From positions 62,001 through 126,000 of the forward strand of contig CAWCTF010000008.1 in NCBI GenBank assembly GCA_963798435.1: a stretch of 64,000 nt of DNA, given 5' to 3'. Below, piece by piece: positions 35,861-45,069 of the stretch. Origin of the DNA: JALHST01 sp963798435. Its GTDB lineage: Bacteria; Bacteroidota; Bacteroidia; Flavobacteriales; Flavobacteriaceae. Under the pieces are notes generated by a model. That model was not told where the DNA came from. It was given only the letters and a program-made list of their open reading frames with translations, and made no database searches. How positions within the stretch are numbered: position 1 is the first letter of the stretch; each line of letters opens with the position of its first letter. Both the position numbers and the translations under genes were made by a program.

Positions 35861-37180
35861 TTAATTGGATAAGAATTTTATAACATCTTCCTGGGTCTGT
35901 GGTTTCCCGATGATGCGTTTGTCGCTGTCCAAGATATAATAGGTTGGCGTCTGGTGGACATCGTAGAGTTTTACGTATTGATTTTCCCACTTGCCGAGGG
36001 CCAGGGCATGTTCAAAGTGATTTAATTTAGCCGATTCTACCTTCCAGGTCCTATCATCTTCTTCCAATCCTATGGCCAGCACTTTTACATGGGGATATTC
36101 AAGAAGTTTCTTGTGAAGCTTTGGAAGTTCGTTCAGGCAATGTGGGCACGTACTGCTCCAAAAAATAAGTACGTAGCAATCAGCATCTTCCAAGTCACTT
36201 AAATATTTGGTCTTATTGCCCTCTTGCCATGTAATTTCTGGCGCCTTGGCCCCGACTCGGAGCCGATTGTGATTGGCAATCGCGTCAATGGCCTTTTCGT
36301 TATTGGTCGCTTTGGCCAAGGGTTGAATATAACTATTAAAGATAAAATCAGCGGTCGCATTATATTCGTAAGCGACCGCCTTATTCCAAAGAATTTGATA
36401 CAAGTGCAATTGATAAACCGGACTAGATCCCTTTAATTGTTCATTCAAAATGCGGCTATTTTGTATTTGGGTCTTCTCGGTAAACTCTTTGGACTGCTTC
36501 TCCGAGCTTGTTGGCATGAAGACATAGTTGACCAATTTGTCACTTATAAAGCTTGATGCCTCCAATAGGGGGTCATTTAGGTCGATATGCATAAAATAGT
36601 CGTCCTTTTTATGCTGCCAATACGACGCATTCGATTCAAATTTTTCAGGAATATAGGGGCGATTCGCTTTGATCAAATTTTGCACAAGCAATCCCTTACT
36701 GCCCTCTTCATAGGAAGTCTGTATCTGATTTAGCGTAACGGCTAGTTTTTCATAACTATTTGCATCCGTTTTTCCAGCAGCATAGAAGTCCATAAAGCCT
36801 TGTTTCGCCGCGTTAATTTCACGCAAATAGGCATCAAAGATTTTATTTTCTTCCGATACTTTATAAGATACCCCATTTTTGGCATCGAAGGAAAGTTGAA
36901 TATCTTCCTGACCATCATAAAGTACGTCGAAATAGAATTCGGTTTCCGGTACCCCATAGACCAAACGATAGATACCAGGAAGGCTCTCAGCTGGTAAGGT
37001 AAGCGTAAATTTGCCATTGTCGAGTTTGGTGTCTGCAACATACGCTTGGGTACCCGGGTTTATATGATAGGCAATGAGCCATTTGTAATCCTTTGCCGGC
37101 GCAAAATCGCCGGAAATAGTATGTTGTGCCTGGAGCGACATAGATACAAGGGCCAAAAGAGCAAAAAAATAATTTTTCAT
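35861..37180 (-). CDS. TlpA-like thioredoxin protein with DUF4369-like domain
   Basis: 439 residues from the ATG at 37180 (signal peptide MKNYFFALLALVSMSLQAQ); the TTG at 37195 is rejected. The N-terminal beta domain resembles DUF4369, the middle is helical and the C-terminus is a TlpA-like thioredoxin domain (CxxC at about 345-348 in FWSSTCPHCLNELP). It should act in the periplasm as a thiol oxidoreductase, a common layout in Bacteroidota. Confidence 0.85.
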   Translation of the reverse strand: MKNYFFALLALVSMSLQAQHTISGDFAPAKDYKWLIAYHINPGTQAYVADTKLDNGKFTLTLPAESLPGIYRLVYGVPETEFYFDVLYDGQEDIQLSFDAKNGVSYKVSEENKIFDAYLREINAAKQGFMDFYAAGKTDANSYEKLAVTLNQIQTSYEEGSKGLLVQNLIKANRPYIPEKFESNASYWQHKKDDYFMHIDLNDPLLEASSFISDKLVNYVFMPTSSEKQSKEFTEKTQIQNSRILNEQLKGSSPVYQLHLYQILWNKAVAYEYNATADFIFNSYIQPLAKATNNEKAIDAIANHNRLRVGAKAPEITWQEGNKTKYLSDLEDADCYVLIFWSSTCPHCLNELPKLHKKLLEYPHVKVLAIGLEEDDRTWKVESAKLNHFEHALALGKWENQYVKLYDVHQTPTYYILDSDKRIIGKPQTQEDVIKFLSN

Positions 37181-37255
37181 AGGGTAAAGATCCAAAAATC
37201 AATAATTAATAACATGTTGTAGTCGTACATTGACAAATGTAGGTTATTCTCCGAT

Positions 37256-39181
37256 TTAATCCTTGATTCTAGGGGCATCCCTTAACTGAAAGGGTTTGGG
37301 CTCGCAGCAATCTAACGTGCCCCCCACCTGGACTGAGGAAGATCCATAGACCTTAATAGTCGATTTTATAAAGTCTTCCTCATTGGCCTTATAGATATTG
37401 TCGACATATTTCTGCGGATTACGATCGATATAAGGGAACCAGGTGCTTTGTATCTGGATCATGATGCGATGCCCTTTTTTAAAGGTATGCAATACATCCT
37501 GCAAGCGAAAGTTAATATCACTGATTTGCCCTGGGACAAAAGGTTCAGGTTTTTCGAAACTGTTTCGAAACCTGCCCCGAAACACTTCGGATCGCACCAA
37601 TTGTTGGTAGCCACCCATGATTATATTATCAGGATTATGTTCGTAATTCGGGTGATCTGAAGGATATACATCTATCAATTTTACGATAAAATCAGCATCG
37701 GTACCGGTCATGGAAACCTTTAATTTCGCCATGATTTCGCCAGCAAGTGTTCTTTCGTTTTCAAGTTCTTCCGTTTCAAAAGTAAGTACGTCGGGCCTGC
37801 GCGAAGCCTCACGCTGATCATCTGACATGAACCTGCGGGGCGTAAAGGTCAGGCCTTCGATCTGCGAGGTATAGGGTACCGGCTTTTTGGGATCGCTGGT
37901 GTATTCGAAGGCGGCTTCCTTATTGGTAGGATTGTTGATACTTAGGTGCCCGTTTTCCCCAAAATAAAGGGTTACAGGTTCTATTTCCTTCGGAGGCCAG
38001 GCATCGAAGGTTTCCCATTTTTTTGAACCTGTGTCGAACATATAGGCCTCAGGCAGTGGGGTGGTTACTTCATCTTTTAAATAATGCCCGAAGAATTTGC
38101 GTTCAATTTCCCGTTGATAAAAGGTTGAAATGCTATCGCCGAAATAGATGTGGTTGTGGGTTGTCTTACCTCTTTCTCGTGCCCAGCCACCGTGGTCCCA
38201 TGGCCCCATGACAATCGTGTTATTGGCTTTCGGACTTGTGGCCTCCACGGTTTTATAAATATTCAAGGGCCCATAAAGGTCTTCGGCATCAAACCAACCG
38301 CCTACCGTCATTACTGCAGGGGTTATGTTTTTCAAGTGGGGCAGGATGTTTCGTTTCTGCCAAAATTCATCATAATTGGGATGATCTATGATCTGTTTCC
38401 AAAAAAAGTTGTCGTTGTGAAATTTTTCGGTAATGTTTTTTAACGGCCCCAACCTTAAATAGAAATCATAGGCATCTGCTGCGGGATTCTCGTAAAAGCG
38501 TTTAATTTGATCGAGGTACCAAGGGGTGCGGGTCAAGCCTTCCTTTTGATACCCGAAAACGGCAAATGCCGCGGAATAGCTTTCTAGATATGCTCCTTGA
38601 TGATGAAAGTCGTCAAAGAAAAAGTCGGCGATGGGGGCTTGTGGGGAGGAAGCCTTCAAAGCAGGATGTGCATCGATCATCCCGGCCGCTGTATAGTGCC
38701 CCGGATATGAAATGCCGTACATTCCGACCTTGCCATTGTTCCCTGGGAGCTGTTTGATCATCCAATCGATGGTATCCCAAGTATCTGAACTTTCGTCAAT
38801 ATCGGTTTTGTTTTTTGGATTGTTTCCGGGAATATTGGGGCGCATATTATCGAAGGTGCCATCAGACATATAACGGCCTCGAACATCTTGGAAAACAAAT
38901 ATATAACCATCTTCGAAAAGGTATTTAGATGGATAACCGTGTACATCAAAATTGCTATATCCAGATGCATTGTAACAGGTTCTGTTAAGGAGGATCGGAT
39001 ATTTTTTTGAGGTATCCTTAGGCGTATAGACGACGGTAAAAAGCTCGGCGCCATCGCGAACCGGGATGCGATACTCCTTCAGGTCGTAGTGCTCGCGAAT
39101 GTATAATGAATCTGAGTCTTGGCCCCAGGCAACCGTTGAAAGGGCTAGTATTGTGTATAAAAAAATCAGTTTTCTTAACAT
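37256..39181 (-). CDS. Exported CocE/NonD-family hydrolase
   Basis: 641 residues. Signal peptide (LRKLIFLYTILALSTVAWG), an alpha/beta hydrolase with nucleophile Ser158 in GMYGISYPGHY, the VMTVGGWFD region, VMGPWDHGGWA with a likely catalytic His, and a C-terminal jelly roll (PFVPGQISDINFRLQDVLHTF). This is the X-Pro dipeptidyl-peptidase / cocaine esterase family. It cleaves an ester or peptide outside the cytoplasm; substrate unknown. Confidence 0.9.
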   Translation of the reverse strand: MLRKLIFLYTILALSTVAWGQDSDSLYIREHYDLKEYRIPVRDGAELFTVVYTPKDTSKKYPILLNRTCYNASGYSNFDVHGYPSKYLFEDGYIFVFQDVRGRYMSDGTFDNMRPNIPGNNPKNKTDIDESSDTWDTIDWMIKQLPGNNGKVGMYGISYPGHYTAAGMIDAHPALKASSPQAPIADFFFDDFHHQGAYLESYSAAFAVFGYQKEGLTRTPWYLDQIKRFYENPAADAYDFYLRLGPLKNITEKFHNDNFFWKQIIDHPNYDEFWQKRNILPHLKNITPAVMTVGGWFDAEDLYGPLNIYKTVEATSPKANNTIVMGPWDHGGWARERGKTTHNHIYFGDSISTFYQREIERKFFGHYLKDEVTTPLPEAYMFDTGSKKWETFDAWPPKEIEPVTLYFGENGHLSINNPTNKEAAFEYTSDPKKPVPYTSQIEGLTFTPRRFMSDDQREASRRPDVLTFETEELENERTLAGEIMAKLKVSMTGTDADFIVKLIDVYPSDHPNYEHNPDNIIMGGYQQLVRSEVFRGRFRNSFEKPEPFVPGQISDINFRLQDVLHTFKKGHRIMIQIQSTWFPYIDRNPQKYVDNIYKANEEDFIKSTIKVYGSSSVQVGGTLDCCEPKPFQLRDAPRIKD

Positions 39182-39251
39182 GTTTATGGTTTTAGATTTG
39201 AAAGGCGATAAAGACCCAATTGTCCACCATTCATTTTTTTATCGAAAATAA

Positions 39252-40529
39252 TCAATTGTTAGCTTTAAATGGCCCATAAACTGCATCCCTAAAAGCATGG
39301 TGAAGGCCAATTGGATCGTATGGAAATAATTGTACAAACAGCACTGCCGTAATTTGATTTGAAGGATCGACCCAAAAAAGGGTGCTAGCGGCCCCGTCCC
39401 AAAAGAACTCACCGACAACCCCCATGTTTTCTTTGGCGTCCTTAGGAGGTGCTTCCCGAACGGCAAAATCAATCCCGAAACCAACTTGCCCCTTACTTGG
39501 TAAAAAGGAACGCTCAGTAATACTATCGGCCAACTGGTTGGTCGCCATTAGTTTTACCGTTTTGGGTTGTAAGAGGGTTATTGAATCCAAGGTTCCTTCA
39601 TGTACCATAGTGCGGGCAAAACGCATATAATCGTCCAAGGTGGAAGTGAGTCCCGAACCCCCACGTGTCAAGGGCCAATGCTCGGTATAATTATCATAGG
39701 TAATGGTGTCGCGAACCAAATCGCCCTCGGCTTTTCGAATGTAGAGTGCCGCAAAACGATTGCGATCTTCTTCTGGGATAAAATACCGAGTTTCCTTCAT
39801 TCCCAAAGGGTCAAGGACATGTTCCCGCACATATTCACCATAGGGCACCCCCGAGATACGTTCTACCATGAAGGCCTGAACGTCAACGCAGGGGCCGTAT
39901 TCCCATTGGGTTCCAGGTTGAAAGGCAAGTGGTGTCTCCCCCATCTTTTCAGCCATTTGGGTCAAGGTATTCTCTCGGTTCATCGCATCGGCAGCTGCAA
40001 CAAGCTTGCCCAGTCCGGGAATATCGGCATTGCGCGGAAATCCTGCAGTATGACGCGTGATGTCGCGAATTGTAATCTCACGGTGCACCTCCTCTAAAAT
40101 AGGTTTTCCGGAACTATCCTCGCCCACGTACACCTTCATATGGGCGAACTCCGGGGCGTATTTTGAAAGGGGATCGTCTAAATCGAATTTGCCATCTTCC
40201 CATAAGGTCATCAGGGCAGCGCCCGTTATTGGTTTGGTCATCGAATAGATCTGGACGATCGTATTGCGGTCCATGGGTCTATGGGACTCCCGATCAGCCT
40301 CACCGAACGCACCGTAATATACTTCCTTATCCTTTTCAAAGATCAGGGCCGATACCCCGGCGATATTCCCGGAAGCCACATAAGACCTTAAGGTACTATC
40401 TAGGCGTATTTTGGCCGAGTCGTTAATGATAAAATTTTCAGCTACTTCATTCGTTTGTGTTTTGTTTTCCCGACAGGCGGTAAGCGCCAGTACTAAACTG
40501 ACACCAATGCAAAGCGTCGCATGTTTCAT
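39252..40529 (-). CDS. Lipoprotein serine hydrolase (beta-lactamase family)
   Basis: 425 residues with lipobox LVLALTAC. SxxK at IYSMTKPITGAALM; the third motif region reads VGFGIDFAVREAP. It resembles the two serine hydrolases at 24674-27301 but is clearly more diverged. It is placed 70 nt upstream (in transcription) of the CocE-type hydrolase gene and may be co-transcribed with it. Confidence 0.85.
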   Translation of the reverse strand: MKHATLCIGVSLVLALTACRENKTQTNEVAENFIINDSAKIRLDSTLRSYVASGNIAGVSALIFEKDKEVYYGAFGEADRESHRPMDRNTIVQIYSMTKPITGAALMTLWEDGKFDLDDPLSKYAPEFAHMKVYVGEDSSGKPILEEVHREITIRDITRHTAGFPRNADIPGLGKLVAAADAMNRENTLTQMAEKMGETPLAFQPGTQWEYGPCVDVQAFMVERISGVPYGEYVREHVLDPLGMKETRYFIPEEDRNRFAALYIRKAEGDLVRDTITYDNYTEHWPLTRGGSGLTSTLDDYMRFARTMVHEGTLDSITLLQPKTVKLMATNQLADSITERSFLPSKGQVGFGIDFAVREAPPKDAKENMGVVGEFFWDGAASTLFWVDPSNQITAVLFVQLFPYDPIGLHHAFRDAVYGPFKANN

Positions 40530-40612
40530 ACACTCTTATTATTAGTATTTATATAGTATTCATTCCTTTAAAGGTAGTAGGATAGTTCGTTATACGATTC
40601 TTTCAAATTCAT

Positions 40613-41932
40613 TTAGTAGGTTGGCATTTTCCAAGGTGCCCGATAATTGGGCGTAAGATAGTGATTCGCCTCGGCGAACTCGGGAAATCGTTTATTCAGG
40701 TCATCCCACTCCAATTTTTTTTGTGTTCGATAGGAAATATTCCCCAAATGGGCCATCGTGGCCGCATTACGTCCCATTTCAATCGTACAATTAGGATCAT
40801 TTCTACTTTTTATGCAATCGAAAAAGTTTTTGGTATGCGCGTCCAGACCATTACCCCAGCTTTTTCTTGGGGGTACAACTTCGGTTAAGTAGGTGCCTTC
40901 AGCTTCAATGGGGAGTACTTTCCATTGTACCCTGTTAATCGCCAAAATGCCGTTCTCTCCAATAAAGGCGATTCCTGGTTCGCCAGATTCTTCCAAATAT
41001 GGGGAGATGCCCATGGCCATAAATTGTTCCCAAATAAAACTGAAATCCCCAAAATCATAAACCGTTGTCAAGGTATCCGGGGTTTCGGCCGCATCGTCCG
41101 GAAAGGCGAGATTTCCTCCAATGGCTGCCACTGATAGCGGGGCGGTCGCTTTCATGCCTGCCAAGACCATGTCGAGCATATGAACCCCCCAATCGGTCAT
41201 AAGGCCACCGGCATAGTCCCAAAAATAACGAAAGGTACCATGAAATCGATTTTTATTAAAAGGGCGTTTGGATGCAGGTCCTAACCAACGGTCATAGTCA
41301 ACTCCTACGGGTGCCGCAGTGTCAGGGAGTTTATCAAAACCGCGCCCATAGTTGACATCGGCCCATGCCTTTACTTGCCGAATCTTGCCCAAGGTACCTG
41401 AGTGTAAGTATTCAAGTGCCGCTATCCAATGTGGATCGCTACGTTGCCATTGCCCTACCTGCACTATGCAGTTATTTTTACGTGCCACCTTCACCATCAA
41501 GTTTGCCTCAAAAATGCTGTTTGCGATTGGTTTCTCGACATACACGTCTTTCCCCGCTTCGCACGCATCGATCATCTGTAGACAATGCCAATGATCTGGG
41601 GTGCCAATAAATACTGCATTAAGCCCTTTAAGCTTCAGCATTTCCCGATGGTCATTAAATGTCTTGGGCCGATACCCGGTCTGGATCTCAAGTTCATCAG
41701 CCCGACCCTTAAGAAGTTCCGCATCTACATCGCAGAGCGCGATGCAAGCAGTTCCTTTATTTTTTAAAAAAGAAGTGAGATCCGCCCAGCCCATGCTATG
41801 CACCCCGATAAGGCCAACGTTAATGGTATCTTGTTTGTTACTCGGGATTTTGGCAGTAATATTCGCTATTGGTAAAGTAGAAGCCAAGGAAATGGAACCT
41901 ACATCTTTAAGGAATTTTCGTCTGCTTGGCAT
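40613..41932 (-). CDS. Gfo/Idh/MocA oxidoreductase with Tat signal
   Basis: 439 residues. Tat-like signal MPSRRKFLKDVGSISLASTLPI, NAD-binding GLIGVHSMGWAD, the catalytic-type EKPIANS, and PHWIAALEYLHSGTLGKI, GGLMTDWGVHMLD. Exported members of this family act on sugars or glycosides in Bacteroidota. The substrate cannot be told. It starts 83 nt before the serine hydrolase start region on the same strand. Confidence 0.9.
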   Translation of the reverse strand: MPSRRKFLKDVGSISLASTLPIANITAKIPSNKQDTINVGLIGVHSMGWADLTSFLKNKGTACIALCDVDAELLKGRADELEIQTGYRPKTFNDHREMLKLKGLNAVFIGTPDHWHCLQMIDACEAGKDVYVEKPIANSIFEANLMVKVARKNNCIVQVGQWQRSDPHWIAALEYLHSGTLGKIRQVKAWADVNYGRGFDKLPDTAAPVGVDYDRWLGPASKRPFNKNRFHGTFRYFWDYAGGLMTDWGVHMLDMVLAGMKATAPLSVAAIGGNLAFPDDAAETPDTLTTVYDFGDFSFIWEQFMAMGISPYLEESGEPGIAFIGENGILAINRVQWKVLPIEAEGTYLTEVVPPRKSWGNGLDAHTKNFFDCIKSRNDPNCTIEMGRNAATMAHLGNISYRTQKKLEWDDLNKRFPEFAEANHYLTPNYRAPWKMPTY

Positions 41933-42057
41933 ACCATGTAATTGAGTCTTTGAAAATAAGGTTTTTTTACGAAAGTACGACCGGTGTTTTATTTAATGGT
42001 GCCCTCAATAAAGATTATAGCAAGGTTAAGGCTACCGGATCTATCTATTATACAAGT

Positions 42058-42456
42058 TTATGCAATGCTGGTTTCAATGAGCCATACATGACCAAAAGGG
42101 TCTTTGATCTGCCCTTGTCGATATCCGTAATCATAGGTCTTGGCAGGTGAAACGACTGTTGCCCCAGCTGTGATTGCCTGTTGCATGACGTGGTCTACGT
42201 CAGTGACAAAGAGTCCGATGATTACTGTTGTGCCTTGTATATTCAGTGGATCAAATCGACCTGCCTTGGGCTTTTCTTCATGCACATGAAACAGGGCCCC
42301 TTCGATCATAAGTTCAGCCACATGGATGCTGCGATCATCATTTGAGAACCGTCTAATTTCGACCGCACCAAAAGCCTTGGTATAAAAGCTGATATCTGTA
42401 ATGCCGCTTTTAATAAAAAGTTGGGGAGCAAAATGGAACGGGTTGCCTTGAATCAT
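42058..42456 (-). CDS. VOC/glyoxalase-like protein (PhnB-type)
   Basis: 132 residues. Paired beta-alpha-beta-beta-beta units: GITDISFYTKAFGAVEIRRF, IMIEGALFHVHEE-like MIEGALFHVHEE, VTDVDHVMQQAITAGATVV and KDPFGHVWLIET. It is of the PhnB-like branch. It may bind a metal and act on a small molecule; function unknown. Confidence 0.85.
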   Translation of the reverse strand: MIQGNPFHFAPQLFIKSGITDISFYTKAFGAVEIRRFSNDDRSIHVAELMIEGALFHVHEEKPKAGRFDPLNIQGTTVIIGLFVTDVDHVMQQAITAGATVVSPAKTYDYGYRQGQIKDPFGHVWLIETSIA

Positions 42457-42532
42457 AGTGGGTTATACATAGTTTTAGAAAATGGTTCGATGCGACCCCT
42501 GTTCAAAGTTACCGTATGTTTTTCGCTGACTT

Positions 42533-42859
42533 TTAGGAGTCTTGGCCAATGCCAATGGACGCTAAAATATTAAAGATCAAAGTGACCTCCTTTTGATGTA
42601 CAAAGCCGTCTGCTTTGGCCATATCCTTCAATATGCCTGCCAGGGCAACCTTTTTAACCTCTGGCATGCCAGCAAGGATCAGCATACCTTGTTCAATTGC
42701 AACATTTCTGGCCTGTACGATAAAATTGCTGTCAAAATCAATATGGTGCATCAAAAGACCGAGCGCATTGATTTCGCCGTTATGAATGATGCCATCGGCA
42801 TACATTACGGCATCTACTGCATGTACTATGGCCAATTTTTCGGCGAGTGTAAACTCCAA
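42533..42859 (-). CDS. TerB-like small protein, TTG start
   Basis: 108 residues, all helical. The start at the TTG at 42859 is set by end-to-end alignment with the paralogue at 51100-51432, which begins with ATG (MEF-LAEKLAIV in both). The repeated ADGIIHNGEI and ADGFVHQKEV segments resemble the acidic loops of TerB/DjlA-like domains. Role unknown. Confidence 0.75.
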   Translation of the reverse strand: MEFTLAEKLAIVHAVDAVMYADGIIHNGEINALGLLMHHIDFDSNFIVQARNVAIEQGMLILAGMPEVKKVALAGILKDMAKADGFVHQKEVTLIFNILASIGIGQDS

Positions 42860-43097
42860 GGTGTATCGGATTATGAGTGTTCGAAGGTACGTATATTTTG
42901 TGTAAACGGGATACCTTTAAAGGTTAGGACCAGCAATCGCATATTCAAAAATATTTGGGGGCGAACATGGGAAGAAGCCGTTGGAAAGTGAGTAGTCATG
43001 GGCGTAGATTGCATTATTTGAATAGATGCCCTCATTAAAATAGGATCGTTTTAAGGCTTTTAAATGGCCTTACCGCAAATCTTCAGTACCAGTCATC

Positions 43098-43835
43098 TTA
43101 TCTGTTGATCTTGAAAATATCTAGTTTAATATCATCCAATCCCACATCGTCAAACGGATATTCCAATTGATTTTGAATATTATATAATGAGATTAGGATA
43201 AACTCACTGGAAAGTACAATGAAATAGGTAACCCACTTAGCAGCACCAAAACCGATACTATGAATAATGGTAGGGGCGTAGATCAGTGGAAAGACATAGA
43301 TAAAAATAAGGCAATAGGCCTTTAGGCTAATAGGGGTTCTGTGAATATGAATGGCATGCAGATTTTCAATAGCCTCGTGAAGATCATTAAGGTATCTGAA
43401 TATTTTGTCCCGGAGTCCCTTAGAAATCGTCGCGTTTTTGTCAAGTATGGTATGATACAGTTTATCGACGATGGCATCGAGATCTGCCGTATCATGATCA
43501 CTACTTTTGAGATGATCAACCACCTTATCGCTTATTTCCAATAGGATCTTCGAGAATTCCGATTTAATTTCCGCTGATAAGTTTTGGTCACAGGTTACGA
43601 AATATTGAACGGTCTTTAACGAAGCCCTGAACTGACTTAGATGTTCCAATGCTTTTTCACGTCTTCGGAAAGATCCTCGAATAGTAAATACCAATGGGAA
43701 GATTACGGCGATGCTGATTAATGTCAAATCGACATTATAGCTTATTTCATATTCATAGGAAACTAAAATGGTAACAATTGATATTGTCATTACTAAAAGT
43801 GTCCTATAATTTAAAATGGTCAGGTAATTTTTCAA
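43098..43835 (-). CDS. Bestrophin-like membrane protein
   Basis: 245 residues with two N-terminal helices (about 11-30 and 34-51), a cytoplasmic helical part, and two more helices (168-185 and 197-216). The segment LISIAVIFPLVFTIRGSFRRREKALE and the C-terminal QLEYPFDDVGLDDIKLDIFK resemble bestrophin channels. Start is a TTG at 43835; the first ATG would drop helix one. Family assignment is tentative. Confidence 0.5.
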   Translation of the reverse strand: MKNYLTILNYRTLLVMTISIVTILVSYEYEISYNVDLTLISIAVIFPLVFTIRGSFRRREKALEHLSQFRASLKTVQYFVTCDQNLSAEIKSEFSKILLEISDKVVDHLKSSDHDTADLDAIVDKLYHTILDKNATISKGLRDKIFRYLNDLHEAIENLHAIHIHRTPISLKAYCLIFIYVFPLIYAPTIIHSIGFGAAKWVTYFIVLSSEFILISLYNIQNQLEYPFDDVGLDDIKLDIFKINR

Positions 43836-43881
43836 AGAAGGTTAACTTTTGGCTATATTTATTAAATCTAGCTGAAATTTC

Positions 43882-44943
43882 ATGAAAAAGCAAGTCATTC
43901 GTCCATTCCTTTTTGCTCTTTTTGTACTAGCATATTCCTCATATTCACAGGAAGTTGCTGAAACCGAGACCCAGCGCGATGTTACTGAGCTTTTTGCAAG
44001 TGAATTGATATTACCTATAAAATTGAGTTATTCCCTCAGGGATGTAAATCGGGAAACGAATGACAGTACCTATATAAAAACGGCGCTATCTTATGAGGAA
44101 GCCGATGGTACATGGCGAACTTTCGAGGTAGCGATACGGGCACGAGGTAATTTTAGGCGTAAAAACTGCTATTTCGCGCCTATAAAAATGAAAATTGATA
44201 AAAAAGTATCAACGGGAACTTTGTTTGAGGGGAATAAACGGTTGAAGCTGGTCTTGCCATGTTTATTACAAAAAAACACAAATGACAATATTGTCAAGGA
44301 ATTTATGGCCTATAAATTATTCGAAGTCATTTCCCCGTACCATTTCAAGACTAAAATGCTTTCGATAGATCTTGAAGAGCTGAAAAATAAAAAAACCGTC
44401 GAGCATAAGATAAAAGGATTTTTCATAGAGGATGATAAAAAAGTGGCGGCACGCCATCACGGCAATGTACTCGAGCGATTTGTGCATCCGTTACAACAAG
44501 ATGCCGTTGCATCGGTACAAAATGCCATCTTCCAGTATATGATCGGCAATACCGATTATTCAACGGCATACCAGCACAACGGAAAACTTTTGTTTATTGA
44601 TAAAAGCACCATCCCGTTGCCTTATGATTTTGATATGGCAGGATTAATCAATGCCAGTTATGCGACCGTTTCCCAAGTGCAGGGGGAGAAGCTCGAGATT
44701 TCCAAGGTAACCGATAGAATGTATCGTGGCTTCAAGAGGGACGATCAAGTACTACAGCAGGTACGGCAGGAATTTTTGGAAAATAAAATACGCATGATGG
44801 CCATTGTAGATGGCTTACAAACGAATTTTGACGACCCCCGCGAATTTGCAACCGCCAGAAAATTCATCGCCGACTTCTTTGTAATTATGGCTGATGACGC
44901 CTTGTTTAAAAAGGAAATTGTCGATCGTGGGCGCACTAAATAA
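43882..44943 (+). CDS. Exported protein with CotH-like kinase motifs
   Basis: 353 residues with signal peptide (KKQVIRPFLFALFVLAYSSYSQ). The segments AIRARGNFRRKNCYFAPIKM, LKLVLPCLLQKNTNDNIVKE, MIGNTDYSTAYQHNGKLL and IPLPYDFDMAGLINASYA are like CotH-type atypical kinases (Asp in GNTDYS and YDFDMAG). This is suggested by motif only. It is divergent from the bestrophin-like gene and converges on the PafA-type gene. Confidence 0.55.
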   Translation: MKKQVIRPFLFALFVLAYSSYSQEVAETETQRDVTELFASELILPIKLSYSLRDVNRETNDSTYIKTALSYEEADGTWRTFEVAIRARGNFRRKNCYFAPIKMKIDKKVSTGTLFEGNKRLKLVLPCLLQKNTNDNIVKEFMAYKLFEVISPYHFKTKMLSIDLEELKNKKTVEHKIKGFFIEDDKKVAARHHGNVLERFVHPLQQDAVASVQNAIFQYMIGNTDYSTAYQHNGKLLFIDKSTIPLPYDFDMAGLINASYATVSQVQGEKLEISKVTDRMYRGFKRDDQVLQQVRQEFLENKIRMMAIVDGLQTNFDDPREFATARKFIADFFVIMADDALFKKEIVDRGRTK

Positions 44944-45001
44944 GACGTAAAGGGCATTCTAAAAATCGGCCCTATATACTGTTTTTATCATTTAGGTTTA
45001 A

Positions 45002-45057
45002 GCGATGCATCGCATCGAACGTATAAAAATTTTCGCATTTCGACCTCACGAATGAGG
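45002..45057. other. Palindrome and hairpin between convergent genes
   Basis: GCGATGCATCGC (45002-45013) is a perfect 12-nt palindrome; CCTCA-CGAA-TGAGG (45044-45057) is a 5-bp hairpin with a tetraloop. They lie in the 126 nt between two convergent genes and could end transcripts from both sides, without a clear U tract. Confidence 0.35.
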
Positions 45058-45069
45058 ATTGCTTTCGAT

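Noticed and set aside
39600..40097. Plus-strand ORF of 165 codons
   Set aside because: Shadow of the serine hydrolase gene on the minus strand.
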